DNA from: Cristatella mucedo
Lineage: Eukaryota > Bryozoa > Phylactolaemata > Cristatellidae
Direction of reading: 5' to 3'
Assembly (NCBI GenBank): GCA_009760855.2
Contig: WPIO01000153.1
Location: 446,001 to 510,000 of the forward strand
DNA: 64,000 nt
Below, piece by piece: positions 13,763 to 24,003 of the stretch (its first letter is position 1; every line of letters begins with the position of its first letter). The notes beneath the pieces are model-generated. The model made no database searches. It saw only the letters and a list, made by a program, of their open reading frames with translations, and had not been told where the DNA came from. The position numbers and the translations under genes are program-made.

Positions 13763-14266
13763 ACACTTACTTCGTCTAGCCTGGAGATCTTTCAAGGGAC
13801 TCAAATGTGCGGATTTATAGGCCCCAAATAGTCTTCAAGTTACTACACACTGAAAAAAAGCTTACAATAGTGGTTTTACTTATGTAATTAAATTCCAAAG
13901 CTCATCCATATTTTACCACTTGTATAAACATCAATTTCTCGCGCGGTTTGTTATCAACAGCGGCCACGAGGTCTGCTATATTAGGTCAGGTATATTGAGG
14001 TCGGCTAAATTAGGAGTTCACAGCTCCATCCCGTGGTACAGTAATAACACGAGCACGAGCTTACCTTTCTAGATTAATTCAAATTTAAAGAATCATTATT
14101 TTACCTACATACATATATTAATTTGTGAAATCTACTTCTAATGAGGTTAACAAAATCACATTTGTGACTGAAAAATCCCGATCTCGTGTATAGAAGTTGT
14201 CAGTTCATCATGGACTTCGCTGAAGAAAACCGTACTAATTTTCAGACGCAGACGTAGACAACTTAC

Positions 14267-14419
14267 CATATGTAGGCTTTCCAACACTGATGACCTTGAT
14301 TCCTGTGATGAGTGCATCAGTATTAGCCGGGGCTTTGGAAATGATTTGAATCTCTGAAGCACTGGTTTTGTTGATACGAATAAGCATATGTTTCTTGTCG
14401 ATCAAGTAAACAAAGTCAC
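14267..14419 (-). CDS. LRP-like YWTD propeller C, exon type 4
   Basis: This exon is 153 nt, phase 1-1, with donor CATATG|GTAAGT. The chosen acceptor is CGTGATAG|GTGAC, which gives GDFVYLIDKKHMLIRINK in frame after DVYG. It ends with ALITGIKVISVGKPTYG. The YWTD position reads YLID. The frame stays open upstream of this AG and looks weakly propeller-like. An acceptor at about 14485 is therefore conceivable, but the choice made here matches the propeller-B homologue exactly. A SINE lies 64 nt upstream of the acceptor. Propeller C totals 825 nt, or 275 residues. Confidence 0.83.
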
Positions 14420-14483
14420 CTATCACGAGGTTATGAAGGGATTTCCAAATAGTAACAGAACCAGGCAAAATAGTACACTTCTG

Positions 14484-14628
14484 AGCTGGTTTGGTCTAGA
14501 GGTTAAGGTGCTCGCCCCGACCAAGGTCTGACTGAGGTCGTGGGCTCGAGCCCCGAGGCACATGTGAAGCGCCTGAATAGAGATTAGGTTCTCTCGGGGC
14601 GCTATACAAATGAATTATATTATATTAT
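14484..14628 (+). mobile_element. SINE-I copy beside a propeller exon
   Basis: This plus-strand copy has an A-box region (TGGTTTGGTCTAGAGGTTAA), then GTGCTCGCCCCGACCAAGG, a B box (GTGGGCTCGAGCCCC) and the LINE-like tail AAGCGCCTGAATAGAGATTA to CGGGGCGCT. An ATTATATTAT tail follows. It lies antisense to the host gene, 64 nt upstream of the acceptor of exon 14267-14419. Confidence 0.8.
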
Positions 14629-17600
14629 CACAATATCAAATGATAAAAATACTACCTTATTGGTAATTTTTAAATAAAAGTGACGCTGCGGTTAAGATTC
14701 ATTGCTCAAAACTGTAAGTAATACTTTGCAAATTTTAAGTTATAACAACATGATGTATATAATGCGCATCTATGCTTGTGATTGTACATGAAGTTGCTAT
14801 TTTGTATCAACTTTGCTGACTATCAATTAAATATAAGTGTTTTAATTAAAATTTCATCTGTCATGCTCTCTTCTTACCCAAAAAGAAAGATTTATCAAAG
14901 TCCAGCAGTGACACACATTTGGACACATTGTAAATTGAAGTTCAATGAGATTTTTTCTGTAAGATTGCCGAACGTTTTTTGGAACTATAGCCTTTCTTGT
15001 ACGTGATTTTTGAGAATTTTCATAAAAACGACGCGATTTGCAGAGTTAATGAAGTGTACCGTTGATCCAATATGCAAGCTGGCTGGAGGGGCGAAAACCC
15101 CACTTAACCTGCTGACAGCTGCATAATCCAGCACGTGTGCAACCACTAAACAGGGTATTAAGTGTGAAAGACTACTTCCATAAAAGGGTCATGATCAAAG
15201 GAAATGGTCTTTAGAAACCTATTAAACCGTACTAAATGGTTATTTATTTTTTTGGCAAAACGTGACTGCTCTTTGTTATCCTGCTAAGTTCAATCATTAT
15301 AAAGCCTTCCTTGTACAATGTTAAAACTGCTGTACCTCAGATAATAATAAATACCTACTCTCTTGGAGATTGCAATGCATAGGAGTAACTGGCTTTCCGT
15401 GAATAGCCTATGCTTTCTCTAATAAAAAAAGAACTACATTGAACTACATAATTATTGGAAAGTTTTTCATCTAGCAATCACAGATCTTTTCGTTATTCTC
15501 CATCTTATGATCGGGCCTCAAATAAGGCCATTACGTTACTGGTCACTCTTACAAAGTAAGTATTAAATATTAAAATTGTATCAACCAGTTTTATTTCGAA
15601 ATTTGAATTAAATCAATTGTACTAGTGCTTAGCCCACTCCGAAGTATCTAGCTTAGGTATCTTTTGTTACGAAGAAAACAGACGTTTGCTACCGCTCACC
15701 ATACTTTAGGTATAAGCAACCGTTCAAACCACACCATGAGACGGGTAGGTGGTCATGGTCCCGGCATAGTTTGATCACATGTTAGGCCTGAGAAGGATGT
15801 CCGTTAGACCGGACGTGGACAGGGCATAAAGTAATGACGGCTACTGAAAGGTAGATCGTATAAGAACCTCTTAGTAGTTTGACGCATAAAAAAAGCATGA
15901 ATCACTCAGATGGTTCTACGTGTAAAAATGCACGCACTGAATGCACCTGGTGGGCCTAGAATAAGCCATTGACGTGTTTTGAAGGTGGGCAGGTAAGCGA
16001 ACGCTACATGCAAGTTGCTGAAATTATTAATAAACATTACCCTAAATAAATTCTTCGGTGAGTATTAGGGGTACTTTATTGTTCACAATTGTAAAGCAGA
16101 AAAATATTCAAACCACTTTAAGACTTATATTAACGTTAACTTTACTGTTGTAAAAAAGACTGCAAGATAATTCCTAATCCTGTATAGATAACATAACTAT
16201 TAATTAAAATAAAAAGTACCTCATGCTAAAGCCATAGTATAACTAAAAACTAACCGCTTCATTATTTTTGACAACAGAATTGTTGAATACATTTTCCTAA
16301 CGATTCCTCAATTCTTCAATCTAAAAAGCATTTCTGACCCAAGACTCAGGCCTAAGAATACATGGAAATTGATTTGCTGCTATTTTTGGCTTTTATTTAC
16401 TGAATCAATCAATGATTATAATGAAGTCTTAGCCATAACAAGCATTAGGTCAGGTATTAAAAAAGAACTCGGAAAAACATTCCGACAAAAAAATTTACAC
16501 TTTCGAAACGGCGAAAGCAATCAGCACACCAAGATTAAAAGGGATGCAGAAAATAGCTGAATGAGGATATTAAAAATAGTTTAACAAAGTTTTCGGGCCG
16601 CTTGAATGGTGCGCCATCTCTCTAATAAACTTACCTTAGCATGGCGCAATCCATTACTCAAGCATATTCGTAAATCTACTTTTTGATTGGCATAAAAAGT
16701 TTTGCTACGTAAGTAAGTGATAGCAAAATACAAAAGCGACGGTTTACTGAACCGCTTCCACTATATTTAAGTGGATGGCAACTGTTGTTTGTGCTAGTGC
16801 TATCTATACGCGAATGCAATTATTTGCATGACACCAATGCGAAATTTGTCAGTCATTTTCTTCAAACAAATTGAGACAAACTTAGTAGGTACGAATAATA
16901 GTCCAAATCAAGGAAGTAGCTGTGAGCTTGGCCAATAAGGGCCGACGCTTTCCGCACCGGCGTATCGGTGAAAAATTCGCTAATTAATTTTGTGATTTTA
17001 GTTCGTCGCGCAGTTTCATTTTTCGCGGGAAAACCATCTAATTTTAGACTGCGTCAATGCCTTTGAATGGTGCGTAGCACCTAGTGGCTGTGTTAGCAAT
17101 GGCCCACAAGCATTTCATAAAGCATTTCATAAGCACTTCATAATATTTCCTAGCATTTCATACATTCCCGCGAGAATATGCTAAACGTGGTCCAACCTTC
17201 GGAAGCCATCGCGTGCAGAGGTGCGCACGCTACCTAACTGTGAGTGCAATCGTCTCGAATACATTGTGAAATACTGCCAGTACCATCGTCTACTAGCCGT
17301 CGGACGTGCTTTAATAGTTAGGAATTTGGTTCCTGCTTACTTGCTGTAGCTTGACTCATGTTTGATCAGGTACTGAGCTCAGCCGAAATCGCCGGACACT
17401 AGCTGCCCATGCAAACATGGCCGCCAAAGTGAGCCGAAGTTAGAGATTGCGTGAAAAGCTACTTGTGTCAGCTTCCGCGCACGGTCTGACCAGCTCGCTC
17501 GGAGACTGAGCCTAAGTTTACAGGGACACGTATTCTAAATTTCTTATTCTAAAGAATGTATAAAGAGTATTATAAAGATTAAAGAATATTAAGAATATTA

Positions 17601-17822
17601 TAGAATATATAAATAATATATATATATAAAGAATATTCTAATATTCGTATTCTATAGGACGACAGAGCGGTAGGCTGCTTTACTTGAAAACTTTCTGGAA
17701 TTTTATTCTTCCTATTAAAGATTCGCAGATGTCCATCCGACAGCACGTACCACTCTTTTGCAAAAATTTGTGCAAACTGATATTAGAGTACTTCTCTAAG
17801 GAGAAACATACATCCTTTAAAG

Positions 17823-18013
17823 CAGTGGTTCTCAACATTCCTAATGCCGCGACCCTTTAATACAGTTCCTCAAGTGGTGGCGACCCCCAACCATAAAATT
17901 ATTGTGTGCAAAATGTGGACATGCGCGTTTTCTGATGGTCTTATGCGTCAGATCCCTGTGAAAGGGTCGTTTAATCCCCAAAGGGGTCGCGACCCGCAGG
18001 CTGAGATCCGCTG
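17823..18013 (+). mobile_element. SPIN-like hAT MITE
   Basis: This is a 191-bp non-autonomous hAT element. It starts CAGTGGTTCTCAAC and ends GGCTGAGATCCGCTG, imperfect inverted termini. Internal signatures GCCGCGACCCTTTAATACAG, GACCCCCAACCATAAAATTA, TTTTCTGATGGTCTTA, CCTGTGAAAGGGTCGTTTAA and CCCCAAAGGGGTCGCGACCC match, from memory, the consensus ends of the SPIN (Space Invaders) MITE family. The 8 bp on each side (CTTTAAAG and CTCTAAGG) agree at 6 of 8 positions, fitting a decayed hAT target-site duplication. The AT-rich middle is mostly deleted. An 87-codon open frame across it is incidental. Confidence 0.85.
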
Positions 18014-18609
18014 CTCTAAGGTGACCAAAAGTCGGTCGTACAAGTTGTCGTATACCTTCAAAGGTTCAGTCCTTAAAATAACACAGTCATCCATAAAGAT
18101 GCCATAAACGTCCTTTAAGGTAAAACGCTTCTCAAAGGGAACAGAGACATTCTCTAGGGTGATTAAGCCCCATAATGATAATTGCTCTTCCAAGTTTAAG
18201 CCGACACGCTCCAAGGTAAATCATTTGTCTAAGGGGACGTAGATTCCACTCAAGCTAAAATGCAGACTCCAGTACGAGCAAATACAGCATAATAAATCCG
18301 AAACTAGAGCTATTACTATTACTATTTAATATTAATAGAAATATTTAATTCAGCTGAACTAGAACTTAACATTTCTTTTCCTCGGCTCTTTTCTAATAGA
18401 AACACACTAATCAATTGGTAATGACATGGGCAGCCTCAGCACGCAAAAAGAAACAACGAAAAGTATTTGTGTTTAAAGAGAGGGATCTTGCAATCATGTG
18501 GTTTTGTTCTGTTTATATTTCAACCAAATTATGGAACGCAGTCACGCTAACACTTCACCTGTTTCAGAAATATAAAGAATGAAAACTCACAGTCTCCAAA
18601 GAATTATCG

Positions 18610-18800
18610 CTTTGTGTGTAGCCACTAACCACACTTGCATGCTGACCCTGTGCACATCACCCATAACCATTTTATTCACGTTGTTTATTAAGCATGATAC
18701 CACTCAACAATCAATCGCGTTTCTTTTGCAGCAAATTTAAAGCGCCTAGAAAGATACTGAGTTCTCTGAGGACGCTCTATCAAGTGTATCATTATTATTT
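18610..18800 (+). mobile_element. LINE 3' UTR and tail fragment
   Basis: This is a plus-strand 3' UTR piece with the tail AGCGCCTAGAAAGATACTGA to GAGGACGCT and ATT repeats. Its tail and 33 bp of following flank recur exactly at 20295-20378. Confidence 0.82.
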
Positions 18801-18833
18801 TAAATTGTCACAATTTTAAGGCTTTATAAGAAA
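18750..18833 (+). repeat. 84-bp exact direct repeat, copy 1
   Basis: These 84 bp (LINE tail plus non-LINE flank ending GCTTTATAAGAAA) are identical to 20295-20378, about 1.5 kb away in the same orientation. Confidence 0.92.
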
Positions 18834-19384
18834 GGATTGCAGCAGAATTTGATTAGTGTTTGGGGAATATACATGATTGGTTGACTGGAAGAAGATGAGA
18901 AAATAGCCTTAAGTAAGTTAAGCTACAGGACCTTGAAGTCATTAGCTGCTTAATCGGGAATTTTTTAATGACACTGGTATTTAATTGCAGCTCCGACGGT
19001 CACAGCAGAGTCTTGTGATGTGCAAGAGATCATCTATGTAAGTCTAGAAGAAGTATCACATAACCATCAACCATGTGGCTCTTCAGAGCATGCATTCTCA
19101 TTTGGATTTGAGTCGCCATAAAGATAATTATACCCTAATGAAATGAAGATGTTAGAATTTGCCTGAGATGAACTGGAAATATAGGACATTTGCGAGTGGT
19201 GGTATGAGCATATGCAACGGCTATAAAACAAAACGAGTCTGCTCGCCGTGAAACGTATGTAGAATCACTGTAGAAAAGAACTACATTGTCATAAGATTTA
19301 TTATGTTTATAGCGCTTTAAAGCAAACACACTTCTATGGTTAATGACATCGCTAATAATTGGCTTTCACTTTCTTTCCAGCATC

Positions 19385-19462
19385 TGAAAAACACCTAGCA
19401 AGAGATTCAGTCTTCTGAGGACGAATACAAATGTGTTATATTGATGACTATTATTATTATTA
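19385..19462 (+). mobile_element. LINE/SINE-I tail remnant
   Basis: This is a weak copy of the tail (ACACCTAGCAAGAGATTCAG, TTCTGAGGACGAATACAAAT) followed by an ATT microsatellite. Confidence 0.5.
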
Positions 19463-19731
19463 TTGAAGACGGAGTGCTGCCTTCTCAAATGCATCCCATT
19501 GCATCTGCGCTTCCATTTGTCGTGTCTCCATTTTCGAAATTCTTAGATATTTATGATAAGTATAAGCATTTTGAAACTTTTTAACTATGAAGAACACTTT
19601 GTCAGGCACTTACAATTTCTCTACAGATACTCTTCCTTAATTCAACAAAAATTACGTTGCCTAATATAAATTGAAGCCGTAAAAGCGTCCTTTGTGTTTA
19701 CTTTGGAAGCACCCCTGCTAATGCCACTCAC

Positions 19732-19982
19732 CATATACGTCGAGGCTGCTTATGTGAATCGATTCAAAATTTGAATTTCCTGAGAAAAATGTGTAGCTAT
19801 TGATTCCATCGTAGTCACAGACCACAATTGTTTTAATCAAATTCAAGTACAGCTGCTTCGTGTGGACGTCTGCCGCTATGCTCTCAACACATTCACCGGC
19901 TCTTATGGGTGTTCTTTCTCTGCCATCCAGCAGTATTCTTTCAATTATGTTTGGCGAACCGCAGTCTGACCAAAAAATGTAC
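19732..19982 (-). CDS. LRP-like YWTD propeller C, exon type 3
   Basis: This exon is 251 nt, phase 2 in and phase 1 out. The acceptor is TTCTTTTAAAG|GTAC and the donor is ATATG|GTGAGT. It encodes GYIFWSDCGSPNIIERILLD with GRERTPIRAGECVESIAADV. The second, eroded blade reads KQLYLNLIKTIVVCDYDGIN, and the exon ends ISSLDVYG. The first blade keeps (F)WSD.GSP.IIERI.LDG. The second has lost YWTD (YLNL) but aligns with YWTNLDKIEVTDYDGNG of propeller B. It splices to 14267-14419 as SLDVYG-DFVYL with the frame intact. Confidence 0.88.
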
Positions 19983-20294
19983 CTTTAAAAGAAAGGTGAT
20001 TGTCTCCACTCTCCAAGAATAGTGAGCACTAGCAATGTTTTTAATTAAGATATCAGTTACTCTGCGATCCTACAATTTCGCCTCTAGTACCAAGAATGCT
20101 CACGATAAGTGATTCGATGTCACAAAAAGCTATCTTTATTTGAAAGCAGACCATGGTTTGTGGAGAGAGTAGTCCTAATCTCAAGCAGCTTTAATTAAAT
20201 ATCCTAATGATCGCTTAAAAGCAGCTGACTGTGTTAAGGAAGATTTTATTAATTTCACATGCCTAATCTCTATTTATGAGCTACATGACGAGAA

Positions 20295-20378
20295 AAAGAT
20301 ACTGAGTTCTCTGAGGACGCTCTATCAAGTGTATCATTATTATTTTAAATTGTCACAATTTTAAGGCTTTATAAGAAA
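20295..20378 (+). repeat. 84-bp exact direct repeat, copy 2
   Basis: This is identical to 18750-18833. It ends exactly where the LINE ORF fragment at 20379 begins. Confidence 0.92.
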
Positions 20379-20900
20379 ACATGTCGCTCACTTTTAGGTC
20401 TCTTCATTCTATGGCTCCAGCCTATCTTTCAGAGATACTACCCCATCAGGCAAAGCATCGTACCACTCGCTTTTCGGAATCCAACAGTCTAGAAATACCT
20501 CGTACAAACCTTAAATCCTTTGGAGACCGTGCATTTAGCTCGTATGCTCCCACAGCCTGGAACTCCCTCCCGACCTGCATCAGAACATCCCCTGACCTGA
20601 CCACATTTAAAAGAAACTTAAAAACATACCTATTTAGGACAGCATTTAGTGGGTCCTTGTGATTCGTCCTCGATGTGCTTATGCGTGCTGACACTGTTCA
20701 TGCTGCCACTAACCACATTTGCATGCTGACCCAGTGCATGTAACCCCTAACCATGTTATTCATTTTGTTTGTTTTTCAAGCATGATTTTACTTACTATTC
20801 TATTGTGTATCACTTTGCAGCAAATGTGAAGCGCCTAGAAAGAGATTAAGTTCTCTGAGGGCGCTTTATCAAGTGCAATATTATTATTATTAAAAAAATT
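20379..20900 (+). mobile_element. LINE 3' end fragment (RT C-terminus, 3' UTR, tail)
   Basis: This plus-strand fragment has an open stretch of 93 codons from 20381. It encodes the family's C-terminus (SLTFRSLHSMAPAYL, HQAKHRTTRFSESNS, NLKSFGDRAFSSYAP, AFSGSL). The full 3' UTR follows, then the hairpin tail AGCGCCTAGAAAGAGATTAA to GAGGGCGCT, then ATT repeats. This is the best-preserved 3' end in the window. It is preceded directly by an 84-bp copy of sequence from 18750-18833. Confidence 0.9.
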
Positions 20901-22514
20901 TTTAGCAACGGGAACGCTCATTAAAGGGTATTTACTTAATAGCAATAGAAGCTTATCAAAAACGATTTTATTTTAACCACACGGTGACCCAAGGTTGAAA
21001 GCTCATTCATCTGGCCACCAGAGAACACTTCAGGTGGAAGAGAAAGATTCCAAGTGTAAGTGCACAAGTGGCAAGTGTAAGACCAAGAACCCCAGGTGTA
21101 AGAAACAGCAGTGGGCAAGAGTAAGAATGCAAGGTGACCTTTTTATAATTTAACTGTCGACCGGTTGTGACGTTCAAACCTTAATGATTCAACTGTTTAA
21201 GGTAATTATTTCTCAATTGGTCAAGCCAAAATCTATAAGAACGATTTCTGCCTGCCCGCCGTGACCAAAACCGGAAGCATGGCGAATATTTGAACAGGAT
21301 ATTTTAGATTAATTACTCAGCCAAGCTACTAACCAATCTGACTAATGTTGTAAAATTAGAACCAGAAAGTAAGCTCTATACCACCCTTTCTAACCCCAGA
21401 GAGCAAACAATATGAAATAAAAGAGATCAAGATACAGCTCCAGTTGACCTGTTGTTAGACTGATTCCTTTTAGATAAATATTAAGAAAGTTCACTGTGAT
21501 AATAACGTTTTAATCACATATTGAAGCTACATGTCATCGAACATCCTGGAACTTTATTATTTGCAATCGTGGACAGATATTGCAAACCTTATCCCACAAG
21601 AATAAGATCGGAAATAATACAACTTGTTGATAAACAAGCAGAGAGAAACTGGAATTCCAAATTTCACTCCTGTATTTGAGGTATTATCAGAGTTAGGGAA
21701 TGTAAAACGCATTAAACTACAATGAAAAAGAAGTAGCTTAAAAGTAGAAAGCATGTACTTTAAGCAGTGTCACATACCTATCAATGTTCAACGAGTTGAT
21801 ACAAGTCATTTGAAAAGAAATTGGTTTATTTTTAATTTTTTAATTTCTTACTTCCAATTTACACCCTAGTTAGACATGGCTTGCTTAATCAATTTATCTT
21901 TTATGTGAAAATTGTCAAAACTTCTAATCACAATCTACCATGCTTTTTGAAAACTACCCGATACTGAAATATAGTGGTTCAGAAGAGGATACGTAAGAGT
22001 CTGCTTTTAGAAGTGATGACGAGCTTAGTCGATCATTGATAATATGAGACTCAGGCTTCAAACAAGTAGCTGCGTCTAGTGCAAGACTTCCAACCATTTA
22101 ATCCTTGTTTGGGTGTAGAGGTAAGTTCCGTTACATGGCTGGTGAAATTAATTGATGTAACGTTATTTATTATGTTGATGTAACGCATGCTCGTTAATGT
22201 CAACATTGAAATTACACGAGATTACAAATTATCCATCCATATTATAAGCTAAGTTATTTAGTTGGCTTGTAAGTCAGTTACTGAGTCTGCCATGGTCAAT
22301 GATATCACGTGTAAATTAAGAAACATTCTAATATTTCTAGTACTTCCACGACGGTGCAGCAATGATCAGCGCCTAGTCGGAAAGTGGGAGCGGAGTTTTT
22401 CAAAAGTTTGCATACGTAGCTATCACATGCCCTCTCATGCTTGAAATTGAAGAAGCCTTAACGAGCTTTGACTGCGTTTGAAACTGACGGACGTACGTAA
22501 GTATAATCTGCCTG

Positions 22515-22634
22515 TGAATGTAATGTATCTCCGTCAGTAACTCCACAAAGTCATAAAGACCATGTGGGTGTTACGCAGGAGAGTTTTGTATAGCGCACTC
22601 ACAGCCTAAGCGGCTTTCGGTACGCATTCGGTAG
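22515..22634 (+). repeat. Dispersed repeat R3, copy 1
   Basis: The segment AATGTAATGTATCTCCGTCA, CACAAAGTCATAAAGACC, TTACGCAGGAGAGTTTTGTA, TAGCGCACTCACAGCC and GCGGCTTTCGGTACGCATT is shared with 33150-33268. Its class is unknown. Confidence 0.8.
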
Positions 22635-23801
22635 CCAACAGACTTCGTCTCACGCAACAAAGAGAAAGTGGGAAGCATAGCAGAGTTAGAAGAGCAGTTG
22701 AGGTAGTGAGTAGCATAGAAGTAGCAGTTCAGAACCGCTGAAAAAGATGAGCCATAGTCGGCAGTTGGAGAGTAATTACTATCAAGAGTTTCCTGTAAAT
22801 TTAAAATGCATTTTTAGCAAATGGTCATTGCATTCTCTTCCGTAACAATCGAGCAAGCTCTCGTGAAAGCCGTATGCGTAAAACTATGCCGCTAAGATCT
22901 GTTTAGTTTAAAGCACGTCTATTTGTCATTTGACCACAGTGGGTGCAAGAAATTATATGCCTCCATACATCTAAAGATATCGCATTCATACTATTTCTCT
23001 CCATGTGCCGAGGCAACACAACCCTACACAACGTCAGCTTTCTCTATCTTTAGTTTGCTGATTGTTAAACGCATCACATCCGAATGAGCATTCGTGCCTG
23101 TGACCATTCCCGCCCTATCATCGTCCGCACGCGTTCCTCGCTGTGGCTACAGTTTTCAGGAACCTTGAATTCGGACTTTTCAAAAGAAGGCCGACGCGGA
23201 GTCACTACGGTAGACGGAATCCGTACGACCGGATACTCTGCTCGTTTGTTATCCCAAGGATTTTCTACTGTCAACATGTGTACCCAAACTCAAGTTCTGC
23301 TAAAGATCACTCTAGCTCAGTGGTCATTAGGGCCGACTATAACCCCAGTTGTCCATCCTAAAGCTGTCGTGTGGAACTCGTGTGCAATAAACCCCTGATA
23401 ACGCATGACATGATTATTGATGATAATCGGTACCTGTTCACTTCCACTGAGACAGAACTGAAATCGACTAGCTTCCGACAATAACCGATGCTACCCGACA
23501 GGTTAATGTGTCATTCTTCCATAGCTAGATAAATAACAACCGGCGTTAGAGTCACCATTATAGCGCGTTCTGTCATCAATGTCAAACGATTTGCAGTTCC
23601 CTCAAAGCAGTTGTTTGAAAGTCTCTTGCTTTGAGTCCCTCCGAAAGCTCAACGGAGGCAACCAAAGGAGTACGACTGCCAGCCATCTTCATTAGTGTTA
23701 TTACGGCCATCAAAGTTAATCACGACTTTTCTTTCACTAGCAAACTTTAAAAAGATGAGCCATATTTAAAAATATAGGCTGAATCGAGTGATATAAATTA
23801 C

Positions 23802-24003
23802 CCCGTTTGAGGATCCAATGCAATGGCTTTTGGTTCTCGGAGTCGATAATTAGTAACGAGTGCATTAATTGAGCCATTTAGCGTCACCATGCCAATGGTC
23901 GCAGGGGCCGTTTTTGGACCGTAGGCAGTCCAGTATAAGGTTCTTGAAATCCAGTCAACGGCGATAGCTCTTGGATTGGTTACGTTAACAATAATTTCTG
24001 GTT
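23802..24003 (-). CDS. LRP-like YWTD propeller C, exon type 2
   Basis: This exon is 202 nt, phase 1 in and phase 2 out. The acceptor is ATTACTTCCAG|AACC and the donor is ACGGG|GTAATT. It encodes EPEIIVNVTNPRAIAVDW, the blade ISRTLYWTAYGPKTAPATIG, then MVTLNGSINALVTNYRL and REPKAIALDPQTG. YWTD reads YWTA. An alternative acceptor six bases further in (CCAG|AAAT) keeps the same phase. The chosen one matches the EQE start of the propeller-B homologue. It joins 19732-19982 through GG plus G, giving G. Confidence 0.86.

Larger units (their letters stand above)
4400..14266. other. Intron between propellers C and D
   Basis: This 9.9-kb intron contains the AT tract, the GTACCAG repeats and (CT)n, the (TAA)n, the long LINE 10265-12690 and the LINE 3' end 13478-13762. 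The 5830-9590 part is AT-rich with nothing recognisable. No cysteine-rich (EGF) exon was seen. Confidence 0.6.
14420..19731. other. Intron within propeller C (type 3 to type 4)
   Basis: This intron holds a SINE-I copy at 14484, the SPIN-like MITE at 17823-18013, LINE tails at 18610-18800 and 19385-19462, and a TA-rich stretch near 17580-17640. The stretch 14630-17570 shows nothing recognisable. Confidence 0.6.
19983..23801. other. Intron within propeller C (type 2 to type 3)
   Basis: This intron holds the 84-bp duplicate and LINE 3' end (20295-20900) and an R3 repeat (22515-22634). Overlapping open frames at 23070-23400 have no recognised product. Confidence 0.6.

Noticed and set aside
14420-14485. 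Upstream extension of exon 14267-14419
   Set aside because: The frame is open and looks faintly propeller-like, but the previous exon already supplies that part of the blade, and the shorter exon matches its homologue at 39075-39221.
23074-23398. Overlapping open frames on both strands
   Set aside because: No domain on either strand and no match to the propeller module; not reported as a gene.
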